Part shown: positions 6,624 to 12,849 of the stretch, one piece after another
Layout of the letters: each line of letters opens with the position of its first letter
Position numbering within the stretch: position 1 is the stretch's first letter
NCBI GenBank assembly: GCA_937879875.1
Contig: CALFMN010000028.1
Location: 1-16,786 of the forward strand
Direction: 5' to 3'
Origin: an uncultured Chloroflexota bacterium
Lineage (GTDB): Bacteria; Chloroflexota; Dehalococcoidia; CAUJGQ01
Length of the DNA: 16,786 nucleotides
Translations under genes and position numbers: made by a program
Notes under the pieces: generated by a model
What the model was told of the DNA's origin: nothing
The model's input: the letters and a program-made list of their open reading frames with translations, nothing else
Database searches by the model: none

Positions 6624-9098
6624 CTATGCTCGCCGAAGCTGGCTGAGGATCGTTGGGTCGCTTATGCGCGTGTCGTCGGCAAGCAGGAACGCTTTGCTGA
6701 GGACGATGGAGAGCACGCCGTCGCCCTCGAACGGCAGCGACAGGCCGCCCGTGGGATCGGCGTTCCGCTCGCGGGCATTCGGCACGATGCAAAGGTAGCG
6801 GCCGTCCGGCTCGATCAGGATGTTGCCGCTGCCGAGATGGATGCGGTAGGTGTTTGACTCGCCGCGCACGAGCAGATAGCGCTCCTCCAGCGTGCAGCGG
6901 TCCGCGATCTTGAGCCGCGGCAGCAGCCGTGTCAGCACCTCGCGCCGCGTGACGGCCGAGGCGTTCAGCTCGCCGAAGGAGTACTCCCGCCAGTACAGGC
7001 CGTAGCGATCGTCCGGCCGGCCGGCGCCGCGGTCCTGCCACTGCGGGTCGTTGCCGATGCTGGCGACGCCGACGAACAGATCGACCTCGCGCATCGTCTC
7101 GGAGAAGAGCAGCGGCGGAATCTCGGCCAGCGGCCGCGGCGCGCCGTCGCGTCTGCAGAAGCGTACCTGGTCTGTGGCGACGTAGAGCAGCACGCCAGAG
7201 GACTCCGCCCATGTGCCTTCGCCGAGCGTCTGCGCCTCGATCCAGAACTCCACGCGGCCACCGTTGGGCAGAGAGCGCGTTGCGCGGGTGGTCGACGGCG
7301 CGTCGTAGCCGGTCACGACGCCGTAGCGCCAGCCGCGCTCATCGCAGAGGCGTTTGAACTGGTGCTGGCGCAGAATGTGCGCGGCGAAGCGGTTGGAGTA
7401 GGTGCCGGTCCTGCGCTCGGCGTCGGTCAGCACGTAGATCTCGCGGTGCGCCTGCTTGAACGGCTGCACCACGCCGTGCGCGTCGAGCCAGTCGCGCCAG
7501 GCCGCGGCGACCTCGGATGCTGTGGTCAGCGGATGCCAGAGACGGACGCTCGCCGCATCGCCCGGCCAGGCGACGGGCTCGTGCGCGGCGTTTACCAGCG
7601 CGCCGTCGTGCCAGATCACGGTTTCGCCGCCGCCCGCCTCGACCTGCCAGATCAGGCGGCGGGCGATGTGGCGGACGAGCGGGTGGTCGAGGTAGCGTTT
7701 GCGCCAGTCGGCCGCGGACAGGACGCGTTCGCCCAGCAGCAACCGCTCGACGCGGTCGCGCTGGGCCGTCAGCGCCTTGCCCAGTTCATCGCGCTCGCGG
7801 CGCAGCGCCTTCAGCGCCTCGGCGTGCTCCGCCTTGAGTCTGGCCGGCGGCGCTTTATAACTCTTACCTTCAGCGTCGCGCCAGCCCCACTCGCCCGGCC
7901 GCGAGCCGGCGATCGCAAGCTCGGCCGTGAACTCGCCGAGCACGCGGCGCAGGCAGCCGTCGGCGTCGAGGCCGAGGTCCGGCACGGCCTGCTGTTCCAA
8001 CTGCTCGCGACCGATGCCGAGCCGGCGCGTCGCCTCCTCCAGCGCCCGCTCGATCGCGGGCCGCTGGTTGCCATCTTTGAGCCGGCGCGAAAGCTGCATG
8101 AGCTGCACGGCCGGCTCGCTTCCCGGCATTTGCCCGAGGGCGTAGATGCAGGCGTTGGCGGCGAGAATCGAGCGGGCCGTGGCGTAGGCGTACTTCCGGT
8201 GCAGCGCCTCAGCGGTGCGCGCCAGTGCGCTGGCCAGCTCCGCATCCTCGATCAGTGAGCAGACCCAGGCGCAGCCACGCACCGTCTGCGCGTTTCTGGG
8301 CGAGAGAATCTGCGCGAGCGGTGGCTCGAACAGGACCAGCCAGCCGATCGCGAGTGCGGCGAATGCCCGCTCGCCCACCGCCGCGAGCAGCACGCGGGCC
8401 TTGCCCAGCCACGCCTGCGACGGCTGCGCCTGCTTCGCTCCGCGCATGTGCAGAAGCAGCGCCCGCCACGCTTCGCGCTCGGGCTCGGCCAGCGTGGCGA
8501 TGTGGGCGCTCACGGCGGCCGGCAGCGACGGCGCCTCGCCCAGCGCCTCGCGGAAGGCCGCGGGGCCGTTCGTGTAGCCGTTGGCGTTCGCGCCATACTG
8601 GCCCCACGCCGCGCGCATCGCCTCGATCAGCGGCTCGCTGCGGCTGAAGGCAAAGTCGTGGCGCTCGACGGCGCCGAGCAGCGCCAGCCAGTAGTCCTCG
8701 CCTCTGCCAAATTCGGCCTGATCGATGCCGAAGAAGGGTGCCAGCGCCTCCGCCGGCGCGATGAGCGGCATGCGCCAGATCTCGCCCGCGAGCGTCAGCA
8801 GTACCCAGATCGTACTCCGGACCTCCTGCGCGCCCGCGCCGCCATCCGCTTCACCGTGGCGCAACTGCGAGCGCACCAACGCGCGCCGCGCGACTTCGAG
8901 GCGCAGCTGGGGTCCGGACCGGCGAATCGAATGTCCGGCCGGCCCCACGTCGAGCCCCTGCGGGTAGTACAGACCCCAGCTCGTCAGGTTTCCGGCGTAA
9001 ATCATCTCCAGATACGCATCGATCAGCGCATCCGCTTCGGCAGCCAGCGCTCCGGACTCGTGTTCGCCGGGTTTTCGGATGTCTTCTGCCGTGACCAT
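6624..9098 (-). CDS. DUF4132 family protein with conserved C-terminal DUF7737-like region
   Basis: An 824-residue cytosolic-looking protein with no signal peptide or membrane helix. The N-terminal 450 residues are helical and repeat-like. The DUF4132 core (about 465-650) includes HPLVRHIARRLIWQVE, VRLWHPLTTASEVAAAWRDW, QPFKQAHREIYVLTDAE and FKRLCDERGWRYGVVTGYD. The C-terminal block (about 669-815) has FSETMREVDLFVGVASIGND, RREVLTRLLPRLKIADRCTL and YRIHLGSGNILIEPDGRYLC, which I recall as the part recently split off as DUF7737. E. coli relatives (MolR/YehI-like) have no settled function. The GGAG eight bases before ATG 9098 and a 17-base gap from the upstream stop place it in an operon behind the Gly-Gly-ending protein. 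It is shorter than many DUF4132 proteins, mainly at the N-terminus. The cyclase gene converges on it, with 31 bases between the stops. Confidence 0.85.
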   Translation of the reverse strand: MVTAEDIRKPGEHESGALAAEADALIDAYLEMIYAGNLTSWGLYYPQGLDVGPAGHSIRRSGPQLRLEVARRALVRSQLRHGEADGGAGAQEVRSTIWVLLTLAGEIWRMPLIAPAEALAPFFGIDQAEFGRGEDYWLALLGAVERHDFAFSRSEPLIEAMRAAWGQYGANANGYTNGPAAFREALGEAPSLPAAVSAHIATLAEPEREAWRALLLHMRGAKQAQPSQAWLGKARVLLAAVGERAFAALAIGWLVLFEPPLAQILSPRNAQTVRGCAWVCSLIEDAELASALARTAEALHRKYAYATARSILAANACIYALGQMPGSEPAVQLMQLSRRLKDGNQRPAIERALEEATRRLGIGREQLEQQAVPDLGLDADGCLRRVLGEFTAELAIAGSRPGEWGWRDAEGKSYKAPPARLKAEHAEALKALRRERDELGKALTAQRDRVERLLLGERVLSAADWRKRYLDHPLVRHIARRLIWQVEAGGGETVIWHDGALVNAAHEPVAWPGDAASVRLWHPLTTASEVAAAWRDWLDAHGVVQPFKQAHREIYVLTDAERRTGTYSNRFAAHILRQHQFKRLCDERGWRYGVVTGYDAPSTTRATRSLPNGGRVEFWIEAQTLGEGTWAESSGVLLYVATDQVRFCRRDGAPRPLAEIPPLLFSETMREVDLFVGVASIGNDPQWQDRGAGRPDDRYGLYWREYSFGELNASAVTRREVLTRLLPRLKIADRCTLEERYLLVRGESNTYRIHLGSGNILIEPDGRYLCIVPNARERNADPTGGLSLPFEGDGVLSIVLSKAFLLADDTRISDPTILSQLRRA

Positions 9099-9114
9099 CG
9101 CTCGGCTCCGTGCG

Positions 9115-9510
9115 CTAGCCGCCCACGAGCGGCACGAGCTTGAGGAAGCTGATCTCGGTGCACGAGCGCAGCTCGATCTGCTCCTCCAGCCGCTCCATCT
9201 GGCGGTGGTCCACGATCACGATGAAACCGTTGCGCGTGAAGGCGTCCAGCGCCCGCAGCGCCTGCGCCTCGGCGTCGATCGGGCGCGGCGCCGCCATGCG
9301 GTAGCCCTGTGCCGTGCGCTCGGCACCCTGCGGCTGCACCAGCCCTTGGAACAGCTCGCCGGCCGCGCGGTTGTACTCGTCGACCTCTTCCTGCACGCGC
9401 TTGCGAATCAGCGCTTCCACGGTGATCCGCGCCGTGAGGAAATCCAGGCTGAACGTGCGCGTGCGCTGCCCTGCTGCCGTCTCGTCGTGAATCATAACCG
9501 CCGTCGCCAT
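9115..9510 (-). CDS. Small conserved protein ending in Gly-Gly, DUF4132 partner, possibly beta-grasp
   Basis: A 131-residue protein starting at ATG 9510 (AGGAG seven bases upstream; a GTG at 9513 is too close to that site). No assigned function. Seen: an opening strand-turn-strand (ATAVMIHDETAAGQRTRTF), a long helix beginning ITVEALIRKRVQEEVDEYN, a 45-residue middle, then GFIVIVDHRQMERLEEQIEL and the C-terminus TEISFLKLVPLVGG. The order strand, strand, helix, strand, strand ending in Gly-Gly resembles ubiquitin, whose last half also runs strand, QLEDGRTL-type turn, strand, LRLRGG. That fold is inference only: there is no measurable identity to ubiquitin beyond the tail pattern, and no E1, E2 or JAB gene is in this window. 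It heads the operon with the DUF4132 gene, so the two products probably act together. Confidence 0.82.
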   Translation of the reverse strand: MATAVMIHDETAAGQRTRTFSLDFLTARITVEALIRKRVQEEVDEYNRAAGELFQGLVQPQGAERTAQGYRMAAPRPIDAEAQALRALDAFTRNGFIVIVDHRQMERLEEQIELRSCTEISFLKLVPLVGG

Positions 9511-9594
9511 CACTCGCTCCTATCAGCGCGTCAGATCAGCCATCGGTCCGCGGCGCCCGCCGTTGCAGCACGCGACCGGAATTCGCCTCAGTTT

Positions 9595-9608
9595 AGAACA
9601 TATGTTTT
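9595..9608. promoter_or_regulatory. LexA/SOS-box-like palindrome in the divergent region
   Basis: AGAACATATGTTTT has a perfect ten-bp core palindrome, AACATATGTT, and matches the Gram-positive SOS consensus (CGAAC-RNRY-GTTYC) at 12 of 14 positions; the outer bases differ. It sits 85 bases before the start of the Gly-Gly/DUF4132 operon and 120 before the B3/B4 gene, in the only AT-rich spot of this intergenic region. It overlaps the proposed -10 of the minus-strand promoter, a typical repressor position. No LexA gene or other copies are visible here, so regulation by DNA damage is a hypothesis. Confidence 0.35.
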
Positions 9609-9623
9609 GAGTAGTCCAGTCAA
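9595..9623 (-). promoter_or_regulatory. Putative sigma70-type promoter of the Gly-Gly/DUF4132 operon
   Basis: On the minus strand TTGACT (9623-9618; five of six bases of TTGACA) is followed after 17 bases by TGTTCT (9600-9595; only three of six bases of TATAAT). The -35 is good and the spacing ideal, but the -10 is weak. It would give a leader of roughly 75-80 bases before ATG 9510. Confidence 0.3.
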
Positions 9624-9728
9624 GAAACGGCTACGGCCGCCCGGCAGGCGCGTTGTTCCGCGCGGGCTGGGAAGCAATGATGGAGGTCGCGGCCGGGCGG
9701 ACTCAGACCGCAGGCCGAGGAGCGGGCA

Positions 9729-10427
9729 ATGGCGCAGATTACCGAGGTTGCGGTCGAAGACTCGTGGCGCTCCGCGCATCCCGGCGCCAGCGTCGGCCTG
9801 CTGGCGCTGGGCAACGTCGACGGCGACCCACAACAACGCGGCCGGTCTGGCGCACGGCGCGAGGCGCTGGAGGCGGAGCTGCGGCAACGCTTCGCCGGCA
9901 AGAGCCGCGCCGACCTGCTGGCCGAACTGCCGGCGTTGCAGGCGTACGCCGCCTACTACCGCCGCTTCAAGAAGACCTACCACGTCCTGCTGCAGCTCGA
10001 ATCCGTCGCGTTCAAAGGGCGTTCGATCGCAGCGCCGCTGCCGCTGGTCGAAGCGGCGTTCATGGCCGAGCTGCAAAACCTGCTGCTCACGGCGACGCAC
10101 GATCTCGACGTGCTGCAAGCCCCGCTGCGCATCGCGTCCGCGACCGGCGACGAGCGCTACCCGCTGCTCAACGGCGGGGAGATGGAGGCGAAGCCCGCGG
10201 ACATGCTCATGGCCGACGCGGCGGGCGTCGTCTGCACCGTGATCGCGGGACAGGCGGCGCGCGGCAGTGTCCAGCCAACCACGCGGCGGGCGCTGTTTGT
10301 GGTATACGCGCCGCCGGGCATCGCGCCAGACGCGGTGCAACGGCACCTGGTGGACATCGAAGCGCTGGTACGCCTCTGCGCACCGGCCGTGCGGTGCGAG
10401 GGCAGTGCCGTGATCACGGCGGCTTGA
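9729..10427 (+). CDS. Stand-alone B3/B4 (PheRS beta-like) tRNA-binding domain protein
   Basis: A 232-residue protein matching free-standing B3/B4 domain proteins (COG3382 type), related to the editing module of the phenylalanyl-tRNA synthetase beta subunit. Seen in order: KTYHVLLQLESVAFKGRSI near 80-100, THDLDVLQAPLRIASATGDE near 118-137, PLLNGGEMEAKPADMLMADA near 140-160, and a closing strand-rich part (TTRRALFVVYAPPG). Without synthetase catalytic or anticodon modules it would act in trans, perhaps clearing mischarged tRNA or binding amino acids; no substrate can be assigned. GAGGAG six bases before ATG 9729 fixes the start. Transcribed divergently from the DUF4132 operon and converging with the RidA-like gene, 28 bases away. 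Confidence 0.85.
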   Translation: MAQITEVAVEDSWRSAHPGASVGLLALGNVDGDPQQRGRSGARREALEAELRQRFAGKSRADLLAELPALQAYAAYYRRFKKTYHVLLQLESVAFKGRSIAAPLPLVEAAFMAELQNLLLTATHDLDVLQAPLRIASATGDERYPLLNGGEMEAKPADMLMADAAGVVCTVIAGQAARGSVQPTTRRALFVVYAPPGIAPDAVQRHLVDIEALVRLCAPAVRCEGSAVITAA

Positions 10428-10432
10428 GGGAG

Positions 10433-10449
10433 GGCCGGGCGGGACGGCC
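10433..10449. terminator. Short GC hairpin between convergent genes
   Basis: GGCCG-ggcggga-CGGCC forms a five-bp stem with a seven-base loop in the 28-base gap between the convergent B3/B4 and RidA-like genes. The position suits a bidirectional terminator, but there is no T-run on either strand and the stem is short. Confidence 0.2.
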
Positions 10450-10455
10450 GGCGGC

Positions 10456-10839
10456 TCAGTCCAGCTCCGCGATCGCTTCGATCTCGACCAGAAAGTCGGG
10501 CGTGGCGAGGCTCGAAATCACGACGAAGGTACTGGCCGGCCAATCCGACTGCCAGTACTTCGCCCGTGCCTCCGCGATCGCGGACCGATAGGCGAGGCTC
10601 GTCGTAAACGTGTTCAGCTTGACGATGTTCTGGATCGTGCCGCCGGCAGCTTCGACCACGCTTTTCAGGTTGGCGAAGACCTGCGCCGCCTGCGCCGCAA
10701 TGTCGCCGGGGCCGACGAGCTTGCCCTCTTTGTCCTGCGCCACCTGCCCGCTGATGTAGAGCGTCTTACCGGCGCGTGTGGCATGCGAATAGCCGGTTGT
10801 GCCGTGAACCGTGCTCGGCTTGAGGATCTCGTGGGCCAT
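10456..10839 (-). CDS. RidA/YjgF-family protein lacking the catalytic arginine
   Basis: A 127-residue member of the Rid (YjgF/YER057c/UK114) superfamily, which normally forms trimers with active sites between subunits. Seen: GYSHATRAGKTLYISGQVAQ, AQVFANLKSVVEAAGGTIQN and the terminal FLVEIEAIAELD. In archetypal RidA the Arg of the PARSCVEV segment (R105 in E. coli) binds the carboxylate of 2-aminoacrylate and is essential for imine deamination. Here the aligned segment is PASTFVVI, so Ser stands in that place, which by known subfamily rules puts the protein outside true RidA imine deaminases. GGAG lies upstream of ATG 10839. It follows the response regulator by 31 bases and is probably co-transcribed with it. 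Confidence 0.92.
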   Translation of the reverse strand: MAHEILKPSTVHGTTGYSHATRAGKTLYISGQVAQDKEGKLVGPGDIAAQAAQVFANLKSVVEAAGGTIQNIVKLNTFTTSLAYRSAIAEARAKYWQSDWPASTFVVISSLATPDFLVEIEAIAELD

Positions 10840-10870
10840 CGTCTCTCTCCAGTACCGCGGCGTGGCGCCG

Positions 10871-11542
10871 TCAGCAGTCCTTGAAACGGTAGCCGACGTT
10901 GCGCACGGTGTCGATGAAGATGTCGCCCGGGCGCAGCTCGATCTTGCTGCGCAGACGGCGGATGTGCACGTCCACCGTGCGGGCGCCGCCGAAGTAGTCG
11001 TAGCCCCAGACCCGGTTCAGCAACTGCTCGCGCGTGAAAACTTTGGCCGGGTTGCTCATGAGAAAGCGCAGCAGCTCGTATTCTTTGTAGGTCAGCTCCA
11101 CCGGCTGGCCGGCGACCGTAACCTTGTAGTTCGCAAGGTCGATCACGAGCTCGCCGCAGCGCAGCACATTCTGGGCGTCCACGTTCGTGCGCCGCCGCAG
11201 CGCCAGCCGCACGCGCGCCACTAGCTCGCCCGGCCTGATCGGTTTGAACAGCACATCGTCGGGCGGCGGCCCGCCATCGAGGCGGCGCACGGAGTCCTCC
11301 GCCAGCACCACCAGCAGCGCACTGTGCTCGGCGATCGCCGGCTCGGTCTGCAGCCGGCGCAGCAGATCCGGCCCGGCATCTTCGAGATCGACGAGCAGCA
11401 CATCCGGCGGCGCCTGCTGTACGCGCTCGAAGGAAGCCTCGGAGATGCCAAGCGCGGACGCGCGGAAGTCGTGTTGCTCCAGCACGCCGGCGAGAAAGCG
11501 TCCTTCGCCGTCGTCGTTGCCGAGCAGCACGATGCGATACAT
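10871..11542 (-). CDS. Orphan OmpR/PhoB-family response regulator with atypical receiver
   Basis: A 223-residue DNA-binding response regulator. The receiver (1-115) keeps the acidic pair Asp10/Asp11, a phospho-acceptor candidate Asp52 (VLLVDLED) and Lys100 (LFKPIRPGEL), but the switch Thr/Ser after the fourth strand is absent (LLVVLAED). The winged helix (about 135-222) is canonical: LTYKEYELLRFLMSNPAKVF, TREQLLNRVWGYDYFG, then ARTVDVHIRRLRSKIE and the wing TVRNVGYRF. It should bind tandem DNA repeats and recruit RNA polymerase. No histidine kinase is encoded nearby, so its partner is elsewhere or it works without phosphorylation. ATG 11542 follows GGGAGGAG closely; an in-frame start at 11671 would add an unrelated tail. 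A TACACT -10-like hexamer lies at 11586-11581. It precedes the RidA-like gene. Confidence 0.93.
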   Translation of the reverse strand: MYRIVLLGNDDGEGRFLAGVLEQHDFRASALGISEASFERVQQAPPDVLLVDLEDAGPDLLRRLQTEPAIAEHSALLVVLAEDSVRRLDGGPPPDDVLFKPIRPGELVARVRLALRRRTNVDAQNVLRCGELVIDLANYKVTVAGQPVELTYKEYELLRFLMSNPAKVFTREQLLNRVWGYDYFGGARTVDVHIRRLRSKIELRPGDIFIDTVRNVGYRFKDC

Positions 11543-11656
11543 AGCTCCTCCCGTGATGGAAATGCCCGACTGGACAGCAAAGTGTACCAGACCGATCGTA
11601 CGGCGAGATTTCAGCCACGTTTCGCCAGCGGAGTCTTTGCATATACCGACGTTGCA

Positions 11657-11894
11657 GGCCGGGCGGGGCACCTAACCCTGCTTTGCCTGACGGCAAAGCT
11701 GTCCCTTCCCGACACAGGAAGGGTTGGGGAGGAGGACGCACTCGGACGGGAGACAGTCCGGCCGCGTGTCCCACAAAGACACCGCGGCCCCGCCGCCGTC
11801 GCTCGACGCAGGGAGCGCTCCAGAAGTCCCTTCCCGGCTCGGGAAGGGACAGCTTTGCCGTCAGGCAAAGCAGGGTTAGGTGCCCCGCCCGGCC
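11657..11894. repeat. Perfect 56-bp inverted repeat around a 126-bp structured core
   Basis: Bases 11657-11712 and 11839-11894 are exact reverse complements (56 of 56 by eye), starting GGCCGGGCGGGGCACCTAAC on the outside. Each arm carries its own small hairpin, CTTTGCC-tgac-GGCAAAG. The core adds GTCCCTTCCCG-gct-CGGGAAGGGAC at the right arm and a GGCCGCG-TGTC / GACA-CCGCGGCC hairpin in the middle (about 11760-11790). No transposase or convincing protein lies inside. The arms end in CCCTTCCC-type sequence like the hairpin at 16565-16593. It may be a palindromic MITE, two inverted copies of a shorter dispersed repeat, or a structured RNA. Confidence 0.75.
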
Positions 11895-11940
11895 ACGGTG
11901 CGCCGAGCACGACTCTAAGCCGCGCACGTCGCTCGTGCCG

Positions 11941-11969
11941 TTGCAGCGCCGCGCCACGGCTGGCATGAT
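11941..11969 (+). promoter_or_regulatory. Putative promoter of the hydratase/GMC/dehydrogenase cluster
   Basis: TTGCAG (11941-11946) and CATGAT (11964-11969), each four of six to the sigma70 consensus, are separated by exactly 17 bases, 26 bases before ATG 11996. It lies just outside the inverted-repeat element. The match is modest. Confidence 0.3.
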
Positions 11970-11995
11970 CGCGGCAGCCCGCGAAGGAGACAGCG

Positions 11996-12805
11996 ATGAC
12001 CAGCACCGCAACCGCCTACAGCGACATTCTCTACGAACAGCACGACGACGGTGTGCTCGTCTTGACGCTGAACCGGCCCGAACGCATGAACGCGCTCGGC
12101 GGGCAGCTTGTGCCCGAGCTGATGGATGCCTTTCGCCGCGCCCGCACCGACGACGACGTGCGCGCCGTGGTGCTGACCGGCGCCGGCCGCGGCTTCTGCG
12201 CCGGCGCCGATCTCTCACGCGGCACGCCGAAGAGCGGCGACACGGTGCGCCACGCGCGGCTGGACCGCATGGGCGCGGCCGGACCGTTTATGCTGGCCCT
12301 GCGCGATATCGACAAGCCGACGATCGGCGCGATCAACGGCGTCGCTGCCGGCGCGGGCATCGGCATCGCCACCTCGCTCGACATCCGCATCGCCTCAAGC
12401 GACGCCCGTTTTACCACCGTGTTCATCAAGCGCGGGCTGGGGCCGGACTTCGGCTCCTCGTATTACATCCCGCGGCTGGTGGGCAGCGCCCGGGCGTACG
12501 AGCTGTTCTTCACCGGCCGCTTCGTCACCGCCGAAGAGGCGCAGCAGATCGGCCTCGTCAACCGCGTGGTCGAGCCGGCGAAGCTGATGGACGAAGCGCT
12601 GGCGCTGGCACGCGAGCTGGCCGCCGGCCCGCCGCAGGCGATGACCTTCACCCGCCGCGCCCTGCAGCGCAGCCTGCAACACACTCTGGAACAGCAGCTC
12701 GAGTTCGAGTGGACCAACCAGGCCGTCTCGCTCGACTCCGAAGACGCGCGCGAGGGTGTGCAGGCCTGGATGGAGAAACGCCCGCCGCGCTTTGCCGGCC
12801 GTTAG
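11996..12805 (+). CDS. Enoyl-CoA hydratase/isomerase family protein
   Basis: A 269-residue crotonase-fold enzyme acting on acyl-CoA thioesters in the cytosol. The oxyanion-hole segments are visible: GFCAGADL (67-73) and INGVAAGAGIG (113-123). Hydratases use two glutamates; the first is missing here (GIGIATSLD), and the second region reads KRGLGPDFGSSYYIPRLVG, with Asp151 where PaaG-type isomerases have their single acid in a similar VPDxGG context. I therefore expect isomerase-like or another crotonase chemistry instead of simple hydration. AAGGAG six bases before ATG 11996 supports the start. It is first in a rightward cluster with the GMC flavoprotein (44 bases downstream) and the hydroxyacid dehydrogenase, consistent with breakdown of an alcohol- or acid-containing compound. 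Confidence 0.93.
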   Translation: MTSTATAYSDILYEQHDDGVLVLTLNRPERMNALGGQLVPELMDAFRRARTDDDVRAVVLTGAGRGFCAGADLSRGTPKSGDTVRHARLDRMGAAGPFMLALRDIDKPTIGAINGVAAGAGIGIATSLDIRIASSDARFTTVFIKRGLGPDFGSSYYIPRLVGSARAYELFFTGRFVTAEEAQQIGLVNRVVEPAKLMDEALALARELAAGPPQAMTFTRRALQRSLQHTLEQQLEFEWTNQAVSLDSEDAREGVQAWMEKRPPRFAGR

Positions 12806-12849
12806 CGGCGGCGCGCGAACGTTGCCAGATCGATACACGGAGGCCCGGG

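Larger units (their letters stand above)
11543..11995. other. Gene-free divergent region between regulator and catabolic cluster
   Basis: About 450 bases between the response regulator (leftward) and the enoyl-CoA hydratase (rightward). It holds the leftward promoter zone near 11586-11581, the 238-bp inverted-repeat element, and the rightward promoter candidate at 11941-11969. Open frames crossing it give low-complexity Arg/Pro/Ser-rich peptides and are not credible genes. Confidence 0.7.

Noticed and set aside
7362..8258. Plus-strand frame of 298 codons opposite the DUF4132 gene
   Set aside because: The DUF4132 protein keeps recognisable motifs across this stretch; the opposite frame is shadow-like.
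9098..9115. A complete ubiquitin-like conjugation locus
   Set aside because: Only the Gly-Gly-ending protein is suggestive; no E1-like adenylation domain, E2 or JAB protease motif was found on either strand of the window.
10665..12218. 517-codon minus-strand frame across RidA, the regulator and the inverted repeat
   Set aside because: It overlaps two well-supported genes in another frame and is Arg/Ala-rich without motifs.
11683..12849. Upstream extension of the GMC frame through the hydratase gene
   Set aside because: The frame is open only because of base composition. The product there is Arg-rich with no motif, the region encodes the hydratase in another frame, and ATG 12850 has GGAGG directly upstream.
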